A DNA stretch of 64,000 bases. It comes from Gymnopus androsaceus JB14. Lineage: Eukaryota; Basidiomycota; Agaricomycetes; Agaricales; Omphalotaceae. Below, in pieces: positions 20,819-33,057 of the stretch (positions are counted from its first letter, which is position 1; the number at the start of each line of letters is the position of its first letter). The stretch is from the NCBI GenBank assembly GCA_009733575.1, contig ML769413.1, forward strand, positions 62,001 to 126,000, in the 5' to 3' direction. The notes below the pieces were generated by a model. It did no database searches and was not told the DNA's origin. It was given only the letters and a program-made list of their open reading frames with translations. A program made the translations under genes and the position numbers.

Positions 20819-23579
20819 CTAAACCAGACTCCGCCACATCCCATCATCTGGAATCTCGCTCTTCGCTTGAGACTCCAGAATCTTATGCGCTCGGTCCCTC
20901 CCTGATCTACCGGTACTAGTCCCATTCACTCCCCGAGGCGTACTTCCATTCGCCCGCTGACCCTCCATCCCCTTCTCCTCATTCCAAGCCTCCCCCTCAT
21001 CACTCCCATCCGAACTGGCAGTAAACTCATCCTCCTCCCGAGGCACTCCCAGCACATAATCTAGTGCACCGGGATCTATTCCCCGCTCGACATCCCGCTC
21101 TGCGTATACTGCACGCCGCATCGCTCCAGAAGACATTGTTCGCCCCCGATTGTTATCCGAGTGACCATTCTGATTCAGGTTATCTGCGAGCACCGCGTCG
21201 GGTTGATATGACGCTAGGCTTAGAGGTGGCGCTCTGGGTTTACTTGGTCGATGGATGCCGATGGGTAGAGAGGAGGGTATACCCGCAAGAGACAACTCTT
21301 GTTTCACTGTAGGAAAATGTCAATAACAGAAAATTTGCGCGGAAGATGATGAAAACTCACTCCGTTCGGCTTGAGTATCATCGTCAGAACCGACATCGTC
21401 CTCATCTTCGTCTACTGCACTGGCTCCACGCACAAAGGCTTTATAAACTCCATCCTCGTCCGCACCCGCCCATGCTGCACGATGACTCGGCAGTGTCGCA
21501 GCGAGCATATTTAGGATGTTGGCGTTGCGTTCGCGGTCCAGGGCTTGGGTGGGAGAGGAAACCGAATCTGCACGGTTGTTAGCGTTCTCTAGACCTTGTT
21601 CAGTTGCAGTAGTGTCTGAAGGAGCGGCAGTATCCTGAATGCGGATTGGAAGTGGTATATGTGACGGAGCGGGCAGCGAAGCAGGTCTCAGCGCAGAGAA
21701 CGATGCTGGGAGACCACCAATACCACCATTGCCACTAGAGGTTCGTTTCGTGATCCGAGGCCGACCGGACATAGGTTGTTGGCTCGTAGGTTCGACCAAA
21801 GGAAGAACCATCTCGTTCGAATATGCGTCATAGGCGGATTTCGTATCCCGTTCGTTTGTTTCCTCTTCGAGGTCAAACATCATTTCTAAAAAATATAATC
21901 GATAAGCAGTGCGAAGGGAAGGTTAATGAAACAAACGAACCTCCAGAATCCAGATTTGCCGCAGGATCCTCTGTAGGTTTATCAGGAGTATCAACCTGCA
22001 CGTCAAAGGTAACCTTCCTCTTTCCTTTTGCTTTGGGAGAGAGAGGCACATCGAGATCTTCCTCCTTCTCCTGCGCCTTGCCATTCAGCCTGTCCCTCTT
22101 TGCGTCAGCTCTCGCAGGTGGAGCTGGCGCATTACTAGGGCCAGCTATTCGCGTGGCACTACCTGCGCCTGCACCTGGACCTTGCAAAGACTCCTTCTTC
22201 TTCTCTTCTACCATCTGGCGTCTCTTCATTTCGTCCTCAAGCTGGAGAACTCTGAAGCTCGAGGCCGTGTTTATATCGTCATTGACATTCCTGCTGAACT
22301 GGAAAACATGACTAAAGTCTTGCGGCGCCGTTAGCGTCGCGGTTGACGCAGACTGTAGTGACTGGAGAGAGGCTGCATCAGGACTGCGTGTACCGGATGC
22401 TTCAGCGCGAGCCTTTGGGTGATGGAAAGCAGAAGTGGCGAGGGATGCAGAGAGAGCCGAAACACGTGGTAAGGACGCGCTTACCGAGGAAGAGGAGGGC
22501 TTGGGGATGGGCCGGGAGGAATCGGATGTTGTAGAAGCAGTGGGAGGCGAAGGAGATAATATCATCGGTACAAAGTCACGGACCACCGAGGACGGTACTC
22601 CAGTAAAGCGTGGCGTACTGGGACTGGCGGGTGGGGAAGGGATATTCTCGTTTGTCCCAGAGTTGGAACCACCCAGCGCATACTGTTCTTGTTCCGCCTT
22701 CTTGATACCATCGCTATACGCAGTCAGAAGAATCTGCACATTTCGTTTCAAAAGGGTCTCAGCCCGCTTAATCTCTGCGACCTTTTCTTTCACTATGCCA
22801 TCAATGTATTCTTCCGCCTCGGCGCGCATAGCATTTGAATGGCGAGTGGCAATGGCAGCTAAAATTGCGAAAAGCGAGCGGGTGGATTTAGGCTCTGGAA
22901 ATATAGCAGGAATAGGCGGAAGTTGATATTTTGGCACGGATTGAGCTTGAGACGAGGACGGTTCAGGTTCTGGCGCGGGAGACGGAGAAGGAGATGCAGA
23001 TGCAGCAGGAAGAACTATCCCAAATAAATCTGAAAACTGTGGTAGATTCTTCTGTTGGTTGACAGCCTTTTCACCAGCCTAGTAGCATATTGAACGCCGA
23101 AATAAGCAAAATAAATGAAAATACTCACCAGAACGTCTTTGAAAACTTCAAGCCACCCAGATGAACTACGGAGAACCTCAGTTTCTGCCCAACCCTTGGT
23201 GATAATTGGGCCTTCTCTGATGTTTACCTCATCGTTGAGCAAGACAGCCTGGTGGATCCGATAGACAAGAGTCTGACAGAACAAGCAGGTCAGCGACGTG
23301 TACCGTGCGCATCGCGAGGGGTCTGGGATATAAGGTCCTCGATGTCGAGAGCGCAGAGTTAAGTGAGGGTAAATCTATAATGGAATTAGATAAAAACAAT
23401 GAAAATCGCAGAATAAAACTTGCGATCTTGATGTCTTCGTCTTGCGGAACAAAAACTGTGGTCCAGTCAGCTGCTGGAGGCAAGTCGGACTGAGCAGGAT
23501 TGGATGGTGGTGTTGAACATTTTAGCTGGACGTTTATACATTTACATGAATATAAGGCCGTCTGCTCACTGCCCACCAT
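20819..23579 (-). CDS. 839-residue CxxC-motif protein, unknown function
   Basis: Five exons inferred (23579-23420, 23337-23129, 23078-21941, 21885-21361, 21306-20819) give a continuous 839-codon frame. Near the N-terminus, RCARYTSLTCLFCQTLVYR holds a CxxC pair that could be half of a metal site, followed by GPIITKGWAETEVLRSSSGW, which looks like an ordered domain. The middle has a helical stretch (EEYIDGIVKEKVAEIKRAE) and a second predicted coil (LQLEDEMKRRQMVEEKKKE). The rest is Ser/Pro-rich with acidic clusters (DEDEDDVGSDDD). The first intron needs the acceptor at 23338 (82 nt) to keep the conserved-looking frame. Low-complexity segments suggest a scaffold or nuclear protein. I do not recognise the family. 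Confidence 0.68.
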
Positions 23580-23735
23580 TGCAGGAGAGGATGATGATGA
23601 TGGTTAGAGTACAAAGCGGAACGGATGAACCTATCGCCGAAAACTCCGTGTCAGAAAATCCTTTGTTCATTCATACATCTTTATTTCCTAGCTATCGTAC
23701 ATATAAAGCGACCCAGAACTTTGAAAGAAAGCAAT

Positions 23736-24671
23736 TCAGAGCTCTTGCTCGGGAATTATTTTCGCGATCCACGTTTTCAAATCATCCAACTCCTGCATAT
23801 TGGTACTATGACCGACCCCTGGATAAACATTGTACGAAATACCAGCCATCTCATCAGGCGTTGCTTCTGGTATACCGTGTGATTTGAGGAAAGCGACAGA
23901 TTCTTCGGCGAACAAAGGCTTGACCAGCGGATCGGCCGAGCCATGGCCCCAGAAGATGGGAATTTCAGGCGCATGCGGAGAGAGAATCTGGAAACAAGCA
24001 TGTAAGTAAGTAGAGGTATCTTGGTACAAGAAAGAAAAGAACGTACTGATTCCAATTTCGTCTTGATTGGTACCCAACCACTCAAGCAAACGAGGCCTGC
24101 AAGCTTTTTCTCTAAACTAAGACCGGTAAGAAGACTCATTGCTGCTCCTTGGCTGAATCCACCGAGTATGATACGGTTAGGCTCCAGTCCCACAGCTAGC
24201 TCTGTCTCGATCAGGTTCTCGATCAAAGCCTTACTTCTAAGCATCCCCTTCTCATCTTCAGTGTCTCTGAATCCGAAGGATTTGATGTCAAACCTGCAAC
24301 GGATTGGACCTTTCTTGCAAGCACAGAGAGCATCATTCAGCTTACCATGATGGCATTACCATCCCCATATTCGCAGTAACGGGAGAATGAGGTCTGTATG
24401 TGATCGGATAAGAAATCAAAAGCCGCAGTGCCTTTCACTGGAAACTTACGAATGAGGTAGCACCCATTTAACATAACCAAGGTCGCGACTCAAGACATCC
24501 GCAACAGGCTTCCACCCTGCTCCAGAATCCCCCAAACCCTGTAAAAGTTGGATTAATCGAAATGAAATAGAAATAAATACGATAGATGCGTACATGAACA
24601 AAGATGACCGTGGCTGTATGTCTTTTAGCCGCTGGAACGATCAGGGATTGTAGAGGAGTTATTGCAGCCAT
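23736..24671 (-). CDS. APT1: Acyl-protein thioesterase / lysophospholipase (APT1 family)
   Basis: An alpha/beta-hydrolase that removes palmitate from cysteine in proteins. The start at 24671 gives MAAITPLQSLIVPAAKRHTA. Five exons are joined by typical introns. The family block GLGDSGAGWKPV, the loop PVTANMGMVMPSWFDI, the nucleophile elbow GGFSQGAAMS (catalytic Ser), the GSADPLV acid (catalytic Asp) and the GVGHSTN catalytic His are all present, so the triad is complete. Length, about 240 residues, matches the family. It is divergently transcribed from TRM10, 148 bases away. A paralogue with a changed active site lies about 7 kb further on (30909-31970). Confidence 0.93.
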
Positions 24672-24819
24672 GATGATAGATCGCAAGAAGATGAATCGCA
24701 AGAAAGATTTGAGCTTGACTAAATGACTAAAGGATGAGCTTGACTAAAGAAAGATGATGAGTACGGCTTTTATTCCGCTTCATCTCCGAAGTTCCGCCTG
24801 TTCCTCTCATTTTACCGCC
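24672..24819. promoter_or_regulatory. Divergent promoter between APT1 and TRM10
   Basis: Only 148 bases separate the two inferred start codons on opposite strands, so both promoters must overlap here. No specific box can be named with confidence. Confidence 0.5.
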
Positions 24820-26202
24820 ATGTCCGCTGAAGAGGTCACTGATTTACCAGTCGATCCGAATCATGAGCCTTGTCCGCAAGACACGCTAGATCCGAATACC
24901 GCTAGCGACCAAGTGAAGATGAGTAAAAAAGCGATGAAAAAAGCAGCAAAGGCGGAGCGTTATCAGGCATTCAAGCTTGAACGACGGGCTAGAGAAAAGC
25001 AGATGCAAAAGGAGAAGAAGAAACTAAAGGCTCAGAAAAGAGCAGCTGGAGAACTAGATGATTATGCAGAGCTCGAAGAGAAGGCTAGAAAGAAGCAGAA
25101 AATGAGTGGATTTGGAGGAAAGGTTGTGCTCGATATGGGTTTCGACAAGTTGATGTCGGAAAAGGTTTAGTGCTTTCCCATATTCCGTCAGGAAAATCGT
25201 TTACTGATACCGAGAAACATAATCTCAGGAAATCAATTCACTTTGTTCGCAACTGGCGTATACATACAGTGCAAATCGCAATGCCGCCTACCCATTCTCC
25301 CTGTTATACACCTCAGTCGATGGAAAGACCCGCGACCGGTTAGAGGCAATAAACAATGGCGCCTATAAGCGATGGTCACATACCGAATGGTGGCAGGATA
25401 GCTACGAGCGACTATGGTCCTCTCCCGGAGCTTCTTCGTCGCAATCAGTCGAAACTGAACAGCCAGAAGCAGGTACCACTACCAAACAAAACATTGTATA
25501 CCTCACCGCCGATTCTGGAGAGGAGCTTGAAGAGCTTAAACCCGATGAAACTTATATTATAGGTGCAATAGTCGATCGTAATCGATACAAGGTCCGTTAT
25601 CATTCGTCCTAGCCTTATTCTAGACTTATCCTCTCCTCTCCCAGAACTTAACACTTGACAAGGCCAACAACCAATCTATCCGACACGCGCGTCTTCCCAT
25701 CGGGAAATACATCAGCTCTCTCCCAACGCGAAAAGTGCTTACAGTAAACCAAGTCTTTGAGATCATGCTCAAGTGGGTCGAGACGAGGGATTGGGAGCTA
25801 GCGTTTAATTCTATTATTCCGAAACGCAAGTTTGTGGATGGTGGGAAGAAAGGGAAGGGTGGAAAAGGCGCGTCGATGGAGGCAGAGGAGGAGGAGGAGG
25901 ATGAGGAAGGGAACGGTCATGCAGAGGCAGAGGCAGAGGCGGGTGACGATGTTGAATCGGGACAGTCATCCAGGAAGAGAAACTGGATGCTCTGCAAACA
26001 GAGGTTGAAAGTTGAAGTGTATGTAAACCATATCGCGTCGTTCGCTGCGAAATGTAACCTTTATCCTCATGGCTCGCGTTTGCTGCCCAGCGTAGGTCCT
26101 CGCTTCATCATTTCTCGGGCCGGATTGCACTGGTCTTCTGCTCATCGATTGCAAAAACGTCCGGAGCCCCGCACAACTTTTTTACGTGCGGGCCATATAT
26201 AA
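24820..26202 (+). CDS. TRM10: tRNA (guanine-N1)-methyltransferase, Trm10 type
   Basis: SPOUT-fold enzyme that makes m1G at position 9 of tRNAs using S-adenosylmethionine. The start MSAEEV (ccgccATG context) is preferred over in-frame ATGs at 24754. A Lys/Arg-rich helical region leads into FGGKVVLDMGFDKLMSEK. After an intron come VYLTADSGEEL, TYIIGAIVDRNRYK, a second intron, then NLTLDKA, RHARLPIGKYI, LTVNQVFEIMLKW and WELAFNSIIPKRK, which together form the Trm10 SPOUT core with its cofactor knot. An acidic, low-complexity tail follows (EAEEEEEDEEGNG). The last 50 or so codons to 26202 do not look conserved and may instead be spliced at a gtatgt near 26017, so the C-terminus is uncertain. Confidence 0.88.
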
Positions 26203-26269
26203 AGTGTGGAAAGACAATTGGACATTTGAACCCCTCCTTCTATCACTACCCAGGCTACACACACTCTGC

Positions 26270-27363
26270 ATGTTTATTTCTCGAATTTTCACTAGGACTG
26301 CCTTGTCCTCGAAACTGGGTGTAGCAGTAGCTCCTAGACGATTCATTTCTGGTTCCCCTCCCCTCAAAGCTCAATCCGAGGCGTCGTCTAGTAGATCAGC
26401 AATAGTGACTGGTGCCGGACGTGGGATGTAAGTATTCACGTTTAGGATTCAATTACCATGCATGTTCTGATTGTTGACTTTTCTGCGATAAAGAGGAAGA
26501 GCAATCGCGTTACGTCTTGCGCAAGATGGTTTCGATGTCTGTGTGAATGACTTGGATCAAAACGCGGCGGACGTGAATAAGGTGGGTTTATCTGTCCCGA
26601 CGGTTCAGGGAAGGATTGAAAATACTTCCCCTCCCTCGTTATGCATTATAGGTGGTTAAAGAAATCGAATCATTAGGTCGTTCTGCTGTCGGCTTCTGCG
26701 GCGACGTCTGTTCGATGGCTTCCGTCCAAGAGATGATAGCTGCATCCGTCTCGGGACTCGGTCCCCTCAATGTCATGGTGGCCAACGCTGGCGTTGCGCA
26801 AGTTAGTTGGCCAATGGACGTAACGGAAGCGGATATGCGAAAGATATTCGAGGTGAATGTGTATGGTGTAGTTAATTCGAATATTGCTGCAGGACAGCAG
26901 TTTATAAAACAAGGGACAAGAGGAAAAATCCTCAATGCTGCGAGGTGAGCAGACGCTTGTCACGTTGCTAGAACTACCCCCGTTTAACCGGAGCTTCGTT
27001 TTATACAGCGGTACATCCTTCAGAGTAGACCCCATGCTTCCCATATACAGCGCCAGCAAAGCCGCCGTCCGAAGTCTTACCCAATCTTTTGCCATTGAAC
27101 TCGGGAGACATGGGATTACCGTGAACGGCTACGCACCAGGAATCGTTCAGTCTGCAATGTGGGAGCAGATTGATGAGGGACTGGGGAAGGTTAATGGGTT
27201 GCCCAAGGGAGAGAATTTCAAATCGCAAACGAGTAAGATTGCGTTGGGGAGGACAAGTATACCGGAGGATGCAGCAAAGTTGGTATCGTATCTTGCTGGT
27301 CCGGATTCGGACTATGTAACGGGTCAAACGATCTTGGTGGATGGAGGGCTTGTGTTTAGCTAG
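26270..27363 (+). CDS. Short-chain dehydrogenase/reductase, diacetyl-reductase-like
   Basis: Rossmann-fold NAD(P)H oxidoreductase. Four exons: the cofactor motif VTGAGRG-IGRAIA is split by the first intron (after ggacgtgggat). Then come CVNDLDQNAADVNK, VMVANAGVAQ (the NAG motif), the catalytic Ser in AASGTSFR, restored across the third intron, and the YSASK active-site Tyr/Lys. The sequence ends TGQTILVDGGLVFS, the standard SDR C-terminus. The order of motifs is that of acetoin/diacetyl reductases and meso-butanediol dehydrogenases; the actual substrate cannot be read from the sequence. About 35 residues ahead of the fold are Arg/Ser-rich without acidic residues (MFISRIFTRTALSSK), which fits a mitochondrial presequence. 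Confidence 0.87.
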
Positions 27364-27575
27364 TAGGTGAAATGTATGTAGCATAGCGAATACTCAAATT
27401 TGGAATCGATCCCTTAAGGCCTATAAGCTATTATAATGCTCCAGCCCTGTAAAGGACCTGCGAAGGTATCGTTATTGGTTTGGACTCGGTAGAACTACGA
27501 TGCAGACGGTGTAAGATCTCTAGTGATTGCCTCTACTACAATGTCTAAATATCTCTACTGCACTGAGTACTATCG

Positions 27576-30500
27576 CTACCGAAAGCCAATATTACTTGAA
27601 TCAACAGATTGTAGGATTTCATTAACGTTCACCATGAACGATTCCCAATCATCTTCTGAAAAAACTGCAGCACCGTTGGACGGGGTATTCGAAGGACCTG
27701 AATCTATTTGGGTATAATCTGAAAACCCAGCGTTAGCTCGATCCGCGGAATACAGAACTACTGCATACCGGCGGCAGATAAGTTTGAGAAATTATAAAAT
27801 TCGTTTGTATATGGTACAATATCTGAGTTGTAATATTGCTCTGTACCCAGGCCAGGGTTCGACGGAAGGGTGGTTGTCGTTTGTGAAGTGGCAACATAGA
27901 TAGGATCGGGACCGAGAGCAGAGGTGGGGTTAGGTCTTGAATCTTCTAGCCTAACGAAGTGATGTATGTGTAAATTGCCGATATTTATGAATGAGTGCCA
28001 GATATCACTGGAGCAAAAGGTTAGTATGTACTGTGCATAGAGCTTGCAATCTCAGACAACTTACTTGACTTTGCCTGCTACTTGATATCTATAAACTCTC
28101 AAGAAAATGAGATTCCGCACCAGGTTTAAGCCATAATGGGATCGCGCACCTTTGCTCATATTCGGAGATTAGCTGCATGCATTGGTGTACATCCCGTACA
28201 TCCCTACTCACATCTGGTGGAACCGCTGATTGCTTGTCCCTCCAGATGCTTAATAGGAGCACTATTCCAGCCGTGTAAAATGGCGACTGTAATGCAAATC
28301 GTAAGTAATCATGCAAATTCAAAATGAGTGCCATACTGACTATGAGATGAGCAAGAAACTGAAAATCGACTCGTTTCAGTGTCTCGAGCAAAGCAACGCA
28401 GGCTCTGGCAGCGCGGGTACAAATTGAAAGCGACGGGAAGTTGAGAGTGGAGCTTTGATTAGGTCCAGGGATGAATTTTTTGTGGATTTGGATGAGTGTG
28501 TAGTTATACATAATATGCAGACAAGCGGATTGACAGAGAAATACATCATCCTCCTTATTGGCGCTCCATTGCACTACAAGTGCAGTGTCAAAGGACTGTG
28601 TATGATAACAGGACGTAGCTTACGATGCTCAGGTATGCCAGATAACCATTGATTTAGCGTAGATTCGAGTTCCGTCACTGCCTTTTGGTCCCAGTTTGAA
28701 CCAGCAGCACCCATCTCCTTGTAAAGATGCATCTTGTTGACCGGATACTGGAAATAAGATAGCTATTAGTGCTTATTATTACATGACAACGCCGAAAAAC
28801 TCACCAACACACTATGAGCAAGCCCCTCAATTTCCATGAGTTTTGTCCAGTGATTGAAAAAAGACATTCTAGATGGAAGACTTGGAGGCTGAATGAAAGC
28901 CAGGGTAGGATCCTCGTTCTCCCAATACTCATCGTCACAGTCGCACATCATCTCTAGGTCATAGCTAAATATTAGCAGGAATGAGACGCTTATATGTGCT
29001 CTGTTTTCAAAGGAAAGTTAACGTACTCGTTACACGTAGTCGCCCGAGGTCGTCCGAGATATCTACACATGCAAACATCAAGATTGAGAAGAACCCAGAA
29101 CGAACGCCGCCAAAGTTCATTGTGAACTGTTCTCGGTTGCCCTTTTTTCTTTCGGTGTACTCCCATTTCTTGCGCGATACGTATTCCGATTCCAGTAATT
29201 CTCCATGTTGAATGAAACAAGGACGTGCCCATATAATATATTACAGCGAGCTAGGTTTACCTGTAAGCAATCGTATTAAAGCGAGCCTTGATAACGTTGA
29301 ACACCTACGCAGCAGTGCTGTAGATCGTACAATGTCGGCGGCTCCGACGTCTCCAGATGCAAAATCTGCCGAAACCACCTCCAACCTAAGGAGTGCGCAG
29401 TACTTATACCTTCAGCCAAGTTTCGTGGATCCTGAGAAAACCTAGAACCAATAGCGCAAACACCCAATACAACGATGCCAAAGCCACGATCTTTGAGGTG
29501 TAAACGATCCGATATTGCTCTCTCAAACGTTGGGCGGTGCAGGAAAGGGAACCAGTAATGAAAGCGCAGGAAATAAAGGCTGATGAGGCTATTAGTCAGA
29601 CATGCGGGTCGGTTAGTAGACGAAAGCAGCAAAGGGTAATAAAGCCGACCTTTGAAGTAAATCATCTTCAGGAAAAATAAGAGGTGCTCGCGGAGGCTCT
29701 GGTTCAATCTGCCACTGAGGTTACACCATTAAATAATAAGCACGGGTAAATTGGAAAAAGGAGCTCACAGGATATGTAGTCCAGAATTCTGGCCTTCGTT
29801 CTTTGAGTTGCAAGACCTCATGGCCCACAACCTTCTCCCTTATGTCCTCTGCTGTCCTCATCATGACCAAATTACTTTGTACTCCGAAATGTCGCGGAGG
29901 AGAGTTTGAATCATTGAGGGTGAGGTCTTGTATAGATGAAGCAAGCATTTCTACTGCCGCTTCATCGTTTTCCGACGAATTATCGCCACTGTCTGAGAGT
30001 ATCGAAGGCTCATGTGTCGCTGAAGTATCCTCAGAGATGTGTCGCCATCGAGCCTTTTGGCTCTCTAGACTGCTGATATGTCGAGAAAGATCGAATAGCA
30101 TCTTGCGAATGACAGCTGGGTCATCGGGAACCGTATAATTTTCTGGATCTGCGAGGATAGCTCTTACTAATCCTTGGAATGGATTCAGAGGGGTGTTTTT
30201 GGATAGTCCTGGACATTTGAATGGCTTAAATAAAATGGACGTTGATCGTGGAAGAGACCTTACCGGATTCGGGGTCCGCGTTTCTACACAATAATCAGTA
30301 CACAGCTGACGCATGCTAACGAGATATATGATACGAAACCTTCTTCGCGAGACTACGGGTACAATCCACCTCCGCTTTCAAACAGTTGGAACAAATACCG
30401 TCAGGTTGTTGCGTGCTGTCACCTACTTCATTCAGTATCTTGTAAAGCTTCAAGGTTGTGTAGTATTAAGACTTACAACGAACTGCGGAATCGTAGCGCA

Positions 30501-30621
30501 ATCAGTGATACGGATACCCTTGGTGATTAATACAGGATAATATTTACTTACTTTTCTTGCGGCGACAGTAATCGCAGCTCCCGGGTAAGTGTCGTGTCCT
30601 GTTGGAAAGATATGAGTGCAT
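27576..30621 (-). CDS. Zn2Cys6 transcription factor with fungal-specific middle domain
   Basis: The start at 30621 (MHSYLSNRTRHL) leads directly to the zinc cluster CDYCRRKKIRC, 9 residues, then CSNC, 6 residues and C, assembled over two introns, with the following basic linker KKRGPRIR. These six cysteines bind two zinc ions and contact DNA. The fungal_trans region is clear: LYFLRFHYWFPFLHRPTFE, LGVCAIGSRFSQDPR, WRITGIGIRIAQEMG, CDDEYWE and HIMYNYTLIQIHKKF. Many small exons are needed. One, encoding RYQVAGKVND, is only 24 nt and restores the frame into IWHSFINIGN. The last exon ends SEDDWESFMVNVNEIL plus a short tail, a normal C-terminus for the class, so the gene looks intact. Targets are unknown. 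Confidence 0.86.
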
Positions 30622-30908
30622 GGTAGATGAACCTACAGGGGTCGAAAGAGTCATTGAAGAAGAGATATCTGTCAGAGCACGTTTTAACCATGCTAGTAAT
30701 ATATTTTAGGTAGAATGAGAGGAATCGTTCGATTTTGCGATTAACAGCTTGGCATAGCCGCAATGATGGGTATACCATTCGGATATAGAACAAAGCAGGA
30801 GGGGCTGAGAGGGCTGAAATCAATGGCATCGCACTATGCATGTACATACAAATGCGTGGTGAATCAACAAGACTCCGGGGCTCCACCGCGGGTGTCAAAT
30901 GTTTCCAG

Positions 30909-31970
30909 TCACAGATGTTCGAGATGTTGATTCATCTCTTGACAGAGATTGTTTAACCACATCGTCAGGCTATCTAATTCCTCTTTATTCGTAGCATGTC
31001 CTATTCCACGATAGACATTGAATAGAATGCCCTTTGGTAACGATCCCGATTTCAATTCCCGAGCTTCAGTTACAGAGCCGCTTGATATTAAGAACCCCAG
31101 AGTTGTGAGGAACTCGACACCTTCTCGTGCCGATCTCAGATTGTTCAAAGGTTCAGCTGAGCCAATGCTCCAGAAGATAGGCAGTTGTTTGGCATACGAG
31201 GAAAGCATCTAAACAAAGGAAGGAAATAAATAGGGAAGGAAGGAGTGAGTGATATGAAGCGATACAACGCTGACTGACCTCTTTCAGCTGGAACTTCAAT
31301 GGCAAAGTAGCGCTAAGCACTATAAGCCCTCCCAACTTCTTTTCGATGGCTAATCCAGCACCAATAACTGCCACCCCACCTTGTCCAACACCTCCGAGGA
31401 ATATACGAGTCGAATCCAACCCCGAATCGACCATCTCCGCCTCAACTAGCTTGTTTAAGGCGTAGATAATTTCCAACAGCTGTGGTTCTGCTTCGGCGGT
31501 CATTTCAATTGCATCTTTGGTATTGAACCTGGGTTTGGAGTGTATACTGTATACTAACGTAGGTCGTTGCAACAATCCAACTCACCACGATGGCATCATT
31601 GCTATTTTGTCCTTCACTGTCACCAATCGTTTAGGTCTAATTAAATAAGGTTAGACAGTAGATGTAAGTGGTTGTAATTAAGCCTTCTTACGCATGAAGA
31701 AGAATCCATTTTGTATGCTGTAGAGTTGAGGTAGAAGATTGTAATTGCTGTGCGAATGGCTTCCAAACATGACCGGATTCACCAATGCCCTATAAGTACA
31801 TAGAGAGAGCAGTAAAAGCCCGGCCAAGTTTATTAGTTAGTGTTCCTAAGGGTGCAGTAAAGAGCTTGTAGCCTACTAACATGGGCAAAAATAACAGTCG
31901 CAGTATGTTTTTTCAAAGGAGGGACGGTGATGTATGCAAGACCGGGATGAGAGCTCGACTCGGACTCCAT
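30909..31970 (-). CDS. APT1-like alpha/beta-hydrolase paralogue lacking the catalytic Ser and Asp
   Basis: Six exons with clean GT-AG introns give an uninterrupted frame from MESESSSHPGLAYI to the stop at 30909. The fold features of acyl-protein thioesterases are kept: TATVIFAHGIGESGHVWKP, KWILLHAPKR, KIAMMPSWFN, STRIFLGG, LIVLSATLP, IPIFW-like LPIFWSIG and GIGHATN. The nucleophile elbow GFSQG has become GVGQG (Ser to Gly), and the acid GSADP has become GSAEP (Asp to Glu). The His is retained. Intact splicing and frame together with loss of the nucleophile suggest a maintained pseudoenzyme, perhaps binding acylated proteins or regulating the active paralogue at 23736-24671; that role is inference. 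Confidence 0.85.
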
Positions 31971-32133
31971 CAGGCTCGATTGGTCACTGAGCCTCCCTAG
32001 CCAGAGATAATGATGGAAGACAAGCTCTAATCTATAGCAGTGAGCAAGTCAGATAGAATGATTGCTAAGCGCGCAGCGCCATGCTGATGACGAAATTTCT
32101 TTCGTGACTGCCGTTTTTACAACCACCATCACG

Positions 32134-32931
32134 ATGTCGACGTCTTCCTCCTCGCGAATCCTCACAGTCGCTGGGATCGCTACTCTCGGTCTGGTAGCAT
32201 ACGCTGTCTACTTTGACTACAAGCGTAGAAACGATGTTGATTTTAGAAAAAAACTAAGTACGTTGCCACTACTGCGCATTTTCTTTTCTTCTTTCTTCAA
32301 TAACTCACAACCAACTAACTCACCACTTGCATAGAAAAAGACAAGAAACGCGTTGACAAATCCATTGCATCTTCCAGAGCTGAAGCCGCAGCTTCTCTCT
32401 CGTCTTCCGCAGGTGCTGTCGGCGCTGAAGAGCTCCGTGAAGCATTGGAGCAGGTTAAAGGGGAGCCAGTACCGGTTTCTCCGACAGATAAGGAGGGCTA
32501 CTTTATGACCCAAGTGGCCTCTGGTGAACAACTGGCTTTGCAGGGTGCGCTGCGATTCCTTTTTATTGTTTTTTTCATTCGTCATTGACCGTTGGCCGTG
32601 CTTCGTTTGCAGGCCCTCTATTCTATCTTCCAGCCGCACTAGCCTTTTACCGCGCCCTCCGAGTTTACCCATCTCCCGCCGAACTCATGGTGATATATCA
32701 AAAGACCGTTCCGGAGCCTGTATTCAAGGTATTTTCTCTATTTATTCACCCTACTAGACCTCAACTCACTGCTACCGACAGCTCGTAATCGAACTGATGA
32801 ACCTCGACGTGAGTGGTACCTCTACAGACACAAAATCCAGCGTGGACGATTTGGACGACGATTCGTCACCTGTTAGAACTGGTCCTCCCTCCGAAGCGTC
32901 TTCGCAGGAGTGGGACAAGCTGAGCCAATGA
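32134..32931 (+). CDS. TOM20: Mitochondrial import receptor subunit Tom20
   Basis: Receptor of the outer-membrane TOM complex that binds presequences. The N-terminal membrane anchor (ILTVAGIATLGLVAYAVYFDY) is followed directly by a basic stretch KRRN, as in fungal Tom20. After the first intron comes KKDKKRVDKSI, then the TPR-like receptor core: EELREALEQVKG, DKEGYFMTQVASGEQLALQ, PLFYLPAALAFYRALRVYP, ELMVIYQKTVPEPVFK and LVIELMNLDVS. The acidic tail ends WDKLSQ. Four exons, frame intact, about 190 residues, normal for the family. The first ATG after a stop-containing leader is used. Confidence 0.92.
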
Positions 32932-33057
32932 TGATCGTCGCTGCATCTGTAAAATACGGATATCTATCATTACGCATTTCGCATTTTGCTTTGCTCCTTG
33001 TCAAATATCAAGTTCTAATCTAATCTAATACACACGCCTCTTTCTCCTCTCTCTCAC

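Noticed and set aside
22435..22926. Long plus-strand open frame opposite the 839-residue protein gene.
   Set aside because: It is antisense to a well-supported spliced minus-strand frame and shows no domain or splice logic; it reflects codon bias of the real gene.
28089..28140. Stop codon after the sequence ESHFLESL, taken as the end of the Zn2Cys6 factor.
   Set aside because: It lies in an intron. Splicing gives EQRYQVAGKVND followed by IWHSFINIG and a normal C-terminus ending at 27576.
30548..30898. 116-codon minus-strand open frame upstream of the Zn2Cys6 factor.
   Set aside because: It overlaps the zinc-cluster exon in a different frame; the cluster frame with start at 30621 explains the conserved residues.
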